A stretch of 64,000 nucleotides of DNA from Bostrychus sinensis. Taxonomy: Eukaryota; Chordata; Actinopteri; Gobiiformes; Eleotridae. The notes beneath the pieces are model-generated. The model worked only from the letters and a program-made list of their open reading frames with translations. It did not search any database and was not told the DNA's origin. The position numbers and the translations under genes are program-made. The DNA is taken from NCBI GenBank assembly GCA_020698575.1, contig CM036245.1, positions 9,245,218-9,309,217 on the forward strand, in the 5' to 3' direction. Position 1 is the first letter of the stretch. The number at the start of each line of letters is the position of its first letter. Below are positions 1-13,000 of this stretch, in pieces.

Positions 1-879
1 CACAAACTTCTCCTTCCCAAAAGCATAACGCAGCCGTCTTAAGCCAGGTTTATATTTCTGCATCTACCTGATGGCAAACTAACACCGCAGTGAACACTTA
101 GCACTTCTGAGTCGCTCCTCGGTGTTGATTTTTACATTTTTGGGAGGTGCAGGGCTAAGGTGTAGGTTTTGAGAAGGTTCGCGTTGCCACAAAGAGGTCC
201 ACGAGGCCTCGTCTTTGTTTTAACGCAGAAGTATAAATCAGCTTTTAGCAGTTCAGTTTCAGAATTTACAAAGCGTCTTGGATGAGCGATGAAACCTTTT
301 CAACTTCAAAAAAACATTTCTACATGACTTATTCCTGAACCTTTTTGTTGTGATTCTTGGCTTGTATCTTTCAGAAGTGAACCAACTCCATCCCCTATCG
401 CAGAATATAATTTAAATACATTTAAATCCATCAAAATAAGAATGATTTTTAACACTGCAAAATGCTTAAGATAAGATAAACCTTACTAAATTCAATTCTA
501 GTGTAGTCCTCTAGTGATTATCGCACACCATAAACTACATGATCAATAGATATCACACAGAATCAACTAATAAACCTATGTCGTCTTATATTTCTACTTC
601 AGTCCTATTATTAAGTTGGAAGGTACAGTGTGACAAATTATTTGTCAGCTGCATAGAGGCAATGCATTTTTCTTGCTTAGTGGACTTGCAGTTTTCATCA
701 TGCAGCCTTTAAATAAGTGGGCCAAGTTGTACAGTTTCCATTTTTCTTTAGAGGCTATGATTTTAATTTGGCCCAAAAACATGCTCCAAGTCACTACATT
801 TAAATATTTTCAATCACTTTCTTTGTGCAAATGTAACCACCATGCAAACCTAACCAATAGCAGAGTTTAAATGCGTTAC
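1..879. other. NF1 intron after legacy exon 30, no gene seen
   Basis: AT-rich intronic sequence. I looked on the minus strand for legacy exon 31 (human residues beginning IELKHLCLEY) and did not find it, so that exon lies beyond the window start. Short open frames here have no recognisable content. Confidence 0.6.
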
Positions 880-1082
880 TTGATTTGCTGAATCCGGAGA
901 TGCACTCCTCGAGAAACTCCAGAGTGAGGTGGGGTTCGTTGGCAGCCAGAGTTTTGCTGATGGAGACGATGAAGAGCGTGTTGTTGGCCGGGATGCACAG
1001 ACCGGACGTCTCCAGCAGCTGCCCCTCGATCTTTAGGTTAAACGTACAGGTCAGAGCACACAGCAGGTTGTACGCCGCAGAC
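880..1082 (-). CDS. nf1: NF1 exon (legacy 30)
   Basis: This 203-bp exon has the human length. It encodes the stretch from SAAYNLLCALTCTF to ECISGFSKS, just after the PH-like part of the Sec14-PH module. The acceptor is at 1083-1084 and the donor GTAACG starts at 879. It is the last NF1 exon in the window. Confidence 0.95.
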
Positions 1083-4000
1083 CTGGATGGGTTAGAGTTG
1101 GAAAAGAGACAGCTTTTAAAACTCCTCAAAACTGTGCCCTTCTGTACTTTTCCTTTTTAACCTGAAGCAATGTGCGACACAGGCACATTTACTAAAAGAC
1201 TTCAATAGTATTTGAAAATAGGGCTGCAAAATATATCACAAAATTATTGTTAATACAAATTGCAATATCTGTATTGTTTGCTTTGACTGTTAAATGTCTA
1301 TCCATTTGTGTTCAGAGGCAGTTTAATACCTGTTCATGTGTTCTGCCTCAGGAAACCCAACTTTGAGATTAAAATACTGTATTTTCTGGACTATAAGTCA
1401 CACTTTTTCCATAGTGTGGCTAGGGGTGCGACGTATACTCAGGTGTGACTTATATATTAAAATATTTCAGGTGTTGGTTAGAGGGCGCTCTAGGCTTGTG
1501 TACCAGCATCTGCTGCACCTGTACCACTGACAATTTAAAATGTAAACATTACCACTAACAACTTAGGCTATAAAGACAACTGAGAAAGAGCGGAATAATT
1601 GGAAATGGAACTGATGCTGAGTCTGACGACAGCCACGCAGAGGAGGAAGCGGCGCTTCGTCTACCTCCGGAGTTGGCGGAGTTGTTCAGAAGCGACACCG
1701 AGGATGAAGAATTTAAAGGATTTAGTGATTAGGAGTGAGATGGTGAGTTTGGTGAACTTGTTATATTATGTTCTTTATGCTATAGTTATGTGAATAACTG
1801 TTAATATATTACGTTAACATACGAGACACCTATTCAGTTCGTTGTTTATGCTTCTTGTAGCTGAATAACCATCAATGTGTTACGTTAGCAAACCGCACAC
1901 CTATTCAGCTGTTGTTCTCTATTCTATTATTACTATAACCTGCCTTTCAAGATGAAATGTCTGTTCTTGGTGTCGCATTTTGTAAAATAAATTTCCCCAA
2001 AAAATGCGAGTAGTCCAGTGCGACTTATATATGTTTTTCTTCATTATGCATTTTTTGGCTAGTGTGACTTATACTCCAGAGTGACTTATAGTCCGGAAAA
2101 TATGGTAATTATTTGTATAGAACTGGAAAAAAATAATTAAGATGGCTGGTTAAGTTTAAACCAGTGGTTCTCAAACTGTGGTTAGGGTAGCAAAGGTGGT
2201 ACACTTTCTTCTTCTGGTGGTAGGTTAAGTCTTGATTTAATACAAGTTTCGTTAAGTTCAGTCCTGTTCAGTTCTGATTTAAACCTGGTCTTAGTCCTGG
2301 GTTACATATGGCCGTAGTTTTGTTTTAGACCTGGTCTTATTCCTTATTTACTAACAAACGTCTCTGTTTTTTTCCTGTTTTTTACTTTGTTTGGGCTCAT
2401 TTTAGTCCAATACTGATGGCACTTGGGAAGCTAAAGATTTTTGGAGGTGGTGCTTGGAGTAAAAAAATTTGAGAATCACAGGTTTGGACAGATTCAAATT
2501 CTTATTCTGACCTTAGACTGGGGTCCGAGCTGCCCAGGTTTAGCAGAGCGATGTTGAGCAGCGTCCCGGGAACGTCTTTGGGCCGGATCTTGGTGTGCTG
2601 TGGGATGGAGTCGGGCTGGGACAGTTCCCACCTGGTCCGTATGTGGATGATGGACTGCACTATGGCGTCACACTCCTGGTGCATGAACGTCAGCGGCGTG
2701 CCCTGGTTGGCCATGGTCAGAGTGAACTGGCTCTCGTCCACCAAACAGATCTCCTCGATCTCTGAGGCGTAGTAAACGTCGTTGAGGAAGACGGGCTGTC
2801 CCAAAACACGGGTTCGCTCTGCTGAGGTTACCTGTACCGCCGTAGACCCCACCTACAGAGGAGACAAGGTGCAATCTTACAAAAACTAAACAATTTATTA
2901 TCGAAAGTGCATAAAGAATAAATGTTTGTTCAGGGATTTACTGGGAACCAAACAGTTTCACCTCAATAACTGGTTAAAAAAATAACAAAACAAGGTTGAC
3001 GGTCCAATCCCCATTACTGCCATTGCATATTATCATTGTGTGTGGCCAAGACACTTCATCCAACTTGCCTGTGTGAATGTGTCAAGTGCGACTGTGTTTG
3101 GTGGTGGTCGGAGGCTATGTAGGTGCAAAAAGGCAGCCATGCTTCTGTGAGTCTGCCCCAGGGCAGCTGTGGCTACAGAAGTAGCTCACCACCACAGTGT
3201 GACTGAGGAGAGAATGAATAATGCACCAACAAAGCAACTCTGAGTGTCTATATAAGACTGATGCATTATTATTAAGATTATTATTATTAATATGTAAAGC
3301 ATGTTTGGAGCAATCATCCGCCATTTGTTTGTAGACAAATTATTTCGAAATACAAAGTCATGTTTATCTTTTCTAGAAAAATGGCCAACTCTGTAAATAG
3401 TTATAAATTCATGGTCAGTAAGAATGCTATAAAAACCTCTTGGCTACATAAAAAAGCTTTTTTTTTGATACATAAATTAAAACTATATATTTTATAGGGC
3501 TGCACAATATATCGCTAAATTATCGTTATCGCAATATCCGTATCGTAAGAATCTAAACAAATTGCAATAACGCTGTGGCATCTGACAGAGATTTACACTG
3601 AAGAATCATTTTCCACCAGAGCCTTAAAAGAACATGTGTTGTGACTAAATAAAAATGTTTAAAAAGTCCAGTTTTAGTGGTAATTTAATTAATTTAGTCA
3701 CAGCTTAGCCTTGTTTTATTCCTGGTTTATCTGTGTTAAGTTTTGATTTTGTCGCTGTTTTGACTTGTAAATACAGGAACTTACATTTTTGTGAAATGTA
3801 GTGAATTTAACTTACTATGTTTGAAAAATAGGCTGTATTTTCAAATATCGCAATTTTCAACATAGTTATCGAATATCGCATGTTTTCTCCATATCATGCA
3901 GCCCTAATATTTTATACAACTTTTTCCCCCTCACCCTCGTGGTGGCCGCAGACTTGCTACTATTAAATTTCAAAGATATTCCTTTGTGGGTTTTATAAAC

Positions 4001-7000
4001 CATTTTTAAGATTTTGACAGCAAACTAAAAAGACTTAATAGCTGTTGAAGGCCTTGATGATGCCAAGAAAGACTTTCTGAAAACCTTGCCACTGACCTTA
4101 ATTGAGACCTTGGTGTCCTTGTGCGCCAGTTTGAGTGCATTATGAAACACTTTTAGATCTTCCTCCAGAGTCAGCGTGGCGGCGGGGAGCTTCTGTTGAT
4201 CCGGCTCGATGTGCTCGGCTAATTTTGCCGGCGAATCGATGAACTGCAGCTTCTTGCTCCCCTTGAGCCCCGTCAGCAGCCTCTCGTGGTACTTGGTGTA
4301 CTCTCGGACCCACGTGTTGCAGTTGTAAACGTACACGGCCGCCACGTTCTCGTACGCGAAGCCCGGAAACACCACGAACCACTTGGACAGGAAGTCGGTC
4401 TTGAAGCGGTTGCTGGGTCCCACGTGCGTCAAGTCCACCACGATCTCGTACGGTTTGGCGTAGTAAGGTTTGAGCGTCAGGAGGACGTGGTAAATGAGGA
4501 GGTCGCCGTTGATTTGGCCCGTTTTAAATCTGTAGAGAAAGACAAAAAGAAAAAGCAATTAGCTGTTAATTAAGCAGTTATAGCTTAACCTAATCCTAAC
4601 TCAGCAAAGTCTCACATATTAAAGCAATGTACCACCAGCTGAGAATGTGGTTTTCCTCAAAAATCAGACAATACCATGTGGACCCCCAACAATGAAACTT
4701 TAATCAAAAGCCTTTTTTTCTCCATTGATTTCTATAAAAAAAAACAAAAAAAACATGACAAATCTGATGGCTAAAAATAGCTTCAAAGTGATATTTTTAC
4801 ATTTCAGACTAATTTTCTTTTTATGTATTTAATGTACAAACCCTGCAGTACCTTTGCAGACCACTGACAATATATGCAGTATAATTGTATAATTTTAAAC
4901 CTCTCTTTTTCTCTTGCTGAATATAAAAGCAATAAAAAATTGCTGCATGGTTTCACTTTATTGTTGAATGATTAATGCAAATTCCAAACAACAATGGCAA
5001 AACAACTAAAATTCAATAAAAAACAAACAAACAAAAAAACTACCCATTAATGCAATCCAAAGGCACACAGAGCAGTGTTCACAGAACAGTGGCAGGCAAC
5101 TTGGATAATCACAAACTGCTATTGTGTCCTTGAGCAAGACACTTCACCCACTTTGCCTCCAGTGTCTGTGGCACTGGTGATGAATGTGTTAGTGGTGGTC
5201 GGAGAGACCCTTCATCCATCAGTCTGCCCCGGGGCAGCTGTGGCTACAGAAGTAACTCACCAGCACTGAGTTTGACTGAGGACAGAATGAATGATGCACC
5301 TATTTGTAAATAGATTTTGAGCGTCTGGAAAAGCGCTCTGCAAGTCCGATGCATTATTTTTATTACTATTAAGGGCTATAATACGGCTTTCTACCTCTAT
5401 TGGTGAGGTCTTATATAGATACATATTTTAAAATTTTCATGCCATGTAAAGTTGCAAGATGTTAAATTGAAGCACATGGCTACGTTGCATAAATCAACAA
5501 GTCCACAGAGGATCACACTGTCACAATGTTGCTTGTGTTGTTCAATTTCCACTTCATAGAACTGAGGCAAATCTATGGTCGTAGCAGTCATTAGGAAAAA
5601 TATCTGAGCCTTAGTCTTTATGTCTATCCATTTATGCAACCAGTGGCGCTTTATTCTCCATCTCAATGGCACTGCCCCCAGAAATCGAGCTTAACTCCAC
5701 ACCAGAACCAGAAGATCAGACATTTTTCTTTGTATAAAGAAGAGGTCTAGTCACGCTAATAATAAATGTAACTAGAAACTTGCTCTGTCTTGTTATAGAT
5801 CTCGAGACTGTGTGGTTTTAAACCCCGACCCCAAAATACTCTGACAAGAAACCATCACAGCGGAGTCAGGAAATCCTCAGCTCACAAGCCTCCGCTGCTT
5901 CACTGAGACGAACCAGGCTACTTCAGGTGAGTATTACTTAACCAATTATCATATTTAATAGTTAAATTATGTGTAATTAGAGTTTCCAGGCACTGACACT
6001 AGTACTCAGAGCTTTGTAATGAGGCACGCTTGACCCTCTGATACTATCATACACCCACATCACTGCAGTGCAAGATTTTGTAGTCCTTTCTTTCTATTTC
6101 ATATATATTTTTGATTAAACTTTCATAAAATGTCAGTACTCATATCTGGATTCACTATAAGCATTTCTCCATATGGAAAAACTGGGCCATATTCTTATAT
6201 TTTAATCTACTGTAAACATTACTTATTAGCTTAAAAAACATTGTTATTACTGTTTAATTCTTTAGTAATGGAGGTCAACAGTGACCGCCCACCCCTGGTT
6301 CCAGAAGTAAATTTCCCATTAATTTTCCCCATTGACTTTTTGAAAAGAAAATAAGAGTTAAAAAGCTTGACAGTAACTCATGACAATAACACAGTTCATT
6401 TGTATCAAAAATATTATCTAAAACTTGAAAACTGAGCAAAATGCATTTGTAACTTTGCCTTTTGACAAGTTCCACATACATGTATGTAGCAAAATTAATT
6501 ATAAATAGAGAGATTTTTTGAAAAGTCAATGGGGAAAAAGAAATGAAACGGTTTATTCATGAATTTATTATTACTTACACATTTATTAATCCTTTCCTAC
6601 TGCTTTATAATGGTGAGTTAAAAATAAAAAATAATGAATTAGTCTTATGTAGTGCTATTCTAGACACTCAAAGTCACTTTACAATTTGGTGCATCATTCA
6701 TTCACTCCTCAGTCACACAGGGTGGTTGTGAGTGACCTCTATAGCCACAGCTGCCCTGGGGCAGACTGACAGCTGCCATCTGTGTCTACGGCTCCTCCGA
6801 CCACCACCAAACACAGCCACACTGACACATTCAAATGCAGTGTGGGTGAAGTGTCTTGCCCAAGAACATGACGACAGTATGCTACGTCAGTAGAGCGGAT
6901 CGAACCGCCAAACTTAGGTTTAGTGGGAGAACGTCTCTACCAACTGAGCCCCAGTTATTCTAAAGTGTTGCCTGTGAACTTAACTCACCATTTAGGATGC

Positions 7001-10000
7001 TGCTACTAGGTCACGTTGCAGAATTACCTCCTAATAAACAGCATTAATATGACTGTAATGTGAGTTTGTGTTAATGTGATCGTCTGGTTCAGCTGTGTTT
7101 CCTGCCCCACAAACACCTGTGAGTATCTCCTCCAAACTATACTAATACTTTGTTTCAGAAAAAAGATGTCCGTCACTGGAAGGTCCCCCCCTCTTTGCCT
7201 GTTCCTGCTCCTCTGTCTGCTGCCTCTGTGTCCCGCTGAAGACCTTACAACTTCAGACATGACCACAACCGTCATCGCCACAGAAACCACAAACACAACG
7301 CCACTAATCCCAGAGGAGAAACTGAACAAGACGACTCTGGCCGAGTGCCTCATCGATAATCAGATGGGTCTGATCGCCATCGGCTCGGCGGGAGGCCTGA
7401 TCGTGTGTCTGCTGGTGTCTGTGGTGACTCTGGCCTGTCAGGTGAACGCAGTCTCACAGATAATAAGTAAAAAAACTCAAGGTTATGGCTTTTCTTTGCT
7501 TATGCTATAGACACTTCCACAAACAAAGACAGCAAAAAAAAGCTCTCTCTGGAAATAATTTGTCGTGTATTTTAATGGTTTGTGCAAGATAAAATGACTA
7601 ATGAAGCCCTGTTTACACATCTACTGGAGAACTTCTTACTATGTGAGGATGACGACATTTGCATTTACTCATGTAAGGAAGGAGTAATTGATAAAAGAAG
7701 GGTATTCCATTTAAAGTTCCAATATTATGTTTTTTTAGGCTTTTTGAAATAGTTTTTGACACCTTTCCATAAGTATTTCACGTTTAATAAAATTAAATTA
7801 ATTAAAATAATGTATATGTATAGAAAACCTCTTCTTTTGGGGAGCTGTTACTTTGACTTTGCAGAGAACGCTTGGATTAGGTGTCTGGGATTGGACAGAG
7901 CATAGAATATTAGCAAAAAATTAGCATAAAATAGCTAATTAGCACGGCTGCAGTGGCGGAGGTTTAAGCACTGAAATGATCAGAATGAGTCCGGTGACGG
8001 TGCATGGACTTTAGAAACGCGCAGAAGCACTTCCTGGTTTCACGTGTCTATATAGAACAGTGAGATTGAGCATTTTCAGATCTTGAGAAGAGCAGTGCCT
8101 CGACATACATGATTACTCAAACATGAGAATAAACCAAAAGGTATATTTTTGAAGAGTAAACAACATTATAACATGATTAAAAGCTTAAAAAAGTAAATCT
8201 TGCATAATTAATTAGCAAGACAGTATAAAACTAGGGGCTGTGATGAGACACAAATCCCTCAAAACACGAGAGCAAGATGAGATTTTTACACTATTGTTAA
8301 TAATTCTTAAGAAATTCTTAATAAATCAATTAAAGAAATATTTTATCCAATTGAAAATCCCAAAATGCAGAACAATTTAAGCGTATTTTGAAAAACAGAT
8401 TGTAATGAATGACATTTATTGCTATTATTTTAAACAGAACATACCAACACTGTTTATATTCTGCCAAAAACTCAAGTGACTGGCTCCTCCACTGTAAAAA
8501 GTGTGTCATCATTCGTACATGAAACCTTTTAGAGATTTTACCAAGGCCCTCATAAATTATCAGCAAAGTGGAAGATGTTTACACAGGCAACTCCTCCGGA
8601 TAAAACTGAGAGGATTGTACTTTGTGAAATATTCCATTTGCTTCTCTGCTCATCACTACAAATCATTTCTGCATCATTAAACCCTTTTTCTCTCCAGGTT
8701 TACCATCTCCAGAGAAGAGTCTACATTCCCCGAAGCTCCCGCTCGAACCTAGACTTGGTGGGGAACGCGGGATACTGGGCCAAAGCCGCGGCCGGGACGG
8801 GGCCTGAGGGCGGTCTGGTGGGGCCGTGCGACACCAGCGTGATGCTCGAGGAGGTGAAGGCTCAGGACGAGGACGGAGAAATACAGGAATCAGGAGACGT
8901 TAGAGGGGAGAGGTTTGAAGAGGAGCAGGAGGAGGAGGAGGAGGAGGAGGGGGGGGCCGCAGGGACCAGTCTGAGCCCAGAGGAGAAGCCCCTGATGCAG
9001 AGCTCCGCGTCCAGAGAGTCGTGTTCAGAGCTGCCCCACAATCTGGAGGACATGCCCCTCGTGGTGTAACGGCAGACGGGGCAGAGAGAGGCTACAGCAG
9101 TGCCCCCTTATTGGTGGATTCCGTATATTATCAGTTGTATTGTAAAGATCGCTTGGACAACAATGTTAGGCCTAGGCACTGCATTAGGGCTGGGCAATAT
9201 GGCTAAAAAATAAAATCTAGGCTTTTTTATTTCTCAGCCGATTTATGATTTTGATCAATTTTTTCTCAAGTTGGCATAAAAATAATGTAATAATGTTTTA
9301 GATGAGATTATTGCATAGTATTTCTTTTATTTTAGCTGGGCTAAATGTCTGTACAAAAAACAAGGCAGCAGCAAAGTGCAGTACTCTAACAGAGACATAC
9401 ACTATATTTCTAAAAGTATTAGCTCACCTGCCTTTACTCTCGTGAACTTAAAATGACATCCCACAATAATCCATAAGGTTTAATATGACATGGGCCCACC
9501 CTTTGCATCTAACTACGTCCAACATCAGCGTCAGACTTTGGACGAAGGCCTGGCTCTCAGTCTTTGCTCTAATTCATCCCAAAGTTGTTCTGTCAGGTTG
9601 AGGTCAGGACTCAGGTTCAGTCAACTTCTTCCACACCAATCTCACTCATCCAGGTCTTTATGGACCGTGCTTTGTGCTCTGGTGCAGTCGTGTTGGAACA
9701 GGAAGTGGCCGTCCCCAAACTGTTCCCACAAAGTTGGGAGCATGGAATTGTCCAAAATCTGCTGGTGCTGAAGCTTTCAGAGTTCCTTTCACTGGAACTA
9801 AGCTCCTGAAAACAACCCCACACCATAATCCCAACTCAGTTATTTGTTTGGGTGAGTGAATACTTCTGGAAATATAATGTAAATGTCTTTTAGTTTAAGC
9901 CTTCTCTGCTTCTATAGATCAGGTCTATTATAAGTTATACATCATACAAGGCCTGTGAAAAAAATGCTAAGCAGAGCATGTGGCTAATTAGCATAAATAA

Positions 10001-13000
10001 ACAAAGAAACAAACAAGACGAGTTACTGCGGCTGCTGCACATCAAACTGATGTTCTCTACAAACTCGGCACCCGGTTACTTATCAATGTCCACCAAAAAA
10101 AGGGGGCTGTGACGTAGCCTCTCTGTTTCCCTTTGGCTCTGGTTCATTTCAGTCTCAGACACCAGCAACCATCTCGGTTTACAGGGACTTGGGACTTTTT
10201 GTTGCTCGAAGGCTTTTTTTTTTTTTTTTTTTTTTACCAGCAAAATATTTCACACCCATGTTGATGTTTGTCTATTATGTGTTTTCGTTCAATTATTCAA
10301 TATGTTAATATGAACTGCAGGCTTTTATTTGGCTGTATTACTCATAATCTCTGACACTGAGCTTTTAAAGATAAATATCACAATGATGTTAACATTAAAT
10401 AAATGGATAAATAAAATTATTCTTCACAGTGATCAATTTGTTGATGAAAATCTGGTGAAAAGTGGTTAGCACACTTTTTTCCTACACAGCCAACATCAGT
10501 ACCAGTATTTTCCTGGACTATAAGTCGCACTTTTGTCATAGTCTGGTGAGGGGTGCGACGTATACTCAGGTGTGACTTATATATTAAAATATTTCAGGTG
10601 TTGGTTAGAGGGCACTCTAGGCTTGTGTACCAGCATCTGCTGCACCTGTACCACTGACAATTTAAAATGTAAACATTACCACTAACAACTTAGGCTATAA
10701 AGACAACTGAGAAAGAGCGGAATAATTGGAAATGGAACTGATGCTGAGTCTGACGACAGCCACGCAGAGGAGGAAGCGGCGCTTCGTCTACCTCCGGAGT
10801 TGGCGGAGTTGTTCAGAAGCGACACCGAGGATGAAGAATTTAAAGGATTTAGCCAAAATTTATTTTCTTGGTGTCGGATTTTGTAAAATAAATTTCCCCC
10901 AAAAAATGCAACTTATAGTCCAGTGCAACTTATATACTTTTTCTTCTTCATTATGCATTTTTTGGCTAGTGCCACTTATACTCCAGAGCAACTTATAGTC
11001 TGGAAAATATGATAATGTGTAATCCAACCACTAGGGGTCACAAGTCAGAGTAAATGATTCATTGTGGCCACACCAGAAAGGACGGGAACAGCCAAAAGAG
11101 AAAAGAAGAAGGAAGATGTTGGCATAGTCTGTTGGTATGTGAGCTGTAGTTTTCTCTGTTAGGTTAAGCTAAGAAGCTTCTGTATTTAGCATGAGGTGCT
11201 GCTGCCTCCTGAACAGCTGAACACTCAGAGACGTGCTGTTATTTAATAAAGGTCATCTGCTTTAATCTAATCCTTATCACAGAAAATACAGAGCGCTAGG
11301 TGAAAACACAAACTGATCAGAGATATAAAAAATGAAGTCACCAATGAGCTGATAACTGAGAAGAGAGAACTGAGGGGGATTTTAACAATTTCATTTCTTC
11401 ATGAGGCTAACTCTTTACTAATTTAGCTCTTTATTAAGAACTTTGTCATTTTATAGATCTGACATTTGTTTACTTCCAGTTAAATTCAGTTTTACTTAGG
11501 GGCAACATGTTTAAGGTTAACTATTAATACATTACTGATTTAATTTTTTAGCCATATCACCATAATTTTTTGATGTTCCTCAGGCCATATCTTTATTCAT
11601 AATTGTATTAAACTGTGAACCTGGTAAGATAGGGCGGGTTTAATATTTGCTATACAGATCGATTTATGGCGTGCGCCCCTAAATTTTCTGCTTGTGGCCC
11701 TAAAAAATTTCACTCAGGAGCTACAGGGCTCCTGGCAAAACAAGTTAGTCTGGAGTCTGTAGAGTTAAAGTGCAGTTATAAGTGTTATTTTAGTAAAGTA
11801 AAATATTTGACATTTGAACTGCACCAGACATATTTTGGAAAATGCTATTATTCTGTATTTTGTTTCAGTCACACCACAGGGCATTTTTTATTGTTTAAAT
11901 ACAAAAAACAGCACACAACCTCTTTATAAAACTATGCATGTCCTTGTTTTGGTGAAGGAAAACCATAATTTAGCAAATTTTTACAATAAAAGTTGACTTC
12001 ACATCATACTCTACCCATTGAACTCAAATGCATTATTCAAATTCATGTCCAAAAAGTAAAAGTCAGTAACTAAAAATATGTCTGTCATGACAAAATTTAC
12101 AAGTGGTAAGGAAACTTTCATCTTCGCCACTCCCTTTCTAACGTTCACTACTGGAGGTGTTAAACTGAACGTGCTTCAACAGTCATATGTGTCACGTCGG
12201 CTGCTTCCTGTCAGTGAGGCAACAACCTGTGTTTATTTCAGCAACACAGAAAGAAAAAAAAAGCCCTAGTTCCTGATTTCATTTAAAAGTACAAACCACC
12301 AAAAGCTTCAACCCACAGCTTTCCAACCTGCAGCACGAGGACCATGAACTGGCGACGGCGCTGACAAAAAGGGTGCAAAACTGGAATAAAAAGGTAGGAA
12401 AATGTAGGGTTTGACAAATCAAAATCTACATTAGGAAATTCAAAATGGCTTGTGGAGAAATGTAGGGAAAATGTTGTACTAACAGTGGCGCAATGGAGTC
12501 TTTGAAGTAACTGTAATAATTAAAACACAGGCCTATTGTAACGCGTAGATGTATTAATGTGTATCTAAAACAGTAATTCTCAAACTTTTTACACCAAATA
12601 CAGCCTCAGAAAATATTTGGCTTTTCAAGTATCATCTGACTAAAATGGGTCTAGACTAGGTCAAAACCAGGACTAAACTGAGGAACAAAACATGGATTAT
12701 CCCAGAAAATTGATTAATAAATAAGGACAAAACAAGGACAGCAGGAGACCAGGATTAAACCAGGACTAAACCAGGTCTAACTAGAACTAAACCAGGACTA
12801 AACCAGGACTAAACCAGGTCTAACTAGAACTAAACCAGGACTAAACCTGCAAAAACTCTTTTATCCCTGTTGCCATTAGTATTTTAAATCAGTCAATGTA
12901 GTATTTTTTATACTTTTTATATGTTGTATTTATTTTTGTCTATTTCATTGTTTGCTTTTTACCATTGTGTGGTGTGTGTGCGTACTGCTGCTGTAAAACA

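Noticed and set aside
1599..1793. Repeated 64-residue open frame (also at 10726, 33069, 56270) as a gene family
   Set aside because: It lies inside MITE family A with inverted ends. The conserved core reads better in another frame, and the frame crosses into noncoding MITE sequence.
7076..7165. Upstream extension of EVI2A from an earlier ATG
   Set aside because: It crosses a good splice acceptor at 7158 and would place 30 unrelated residues before the signal peptide.
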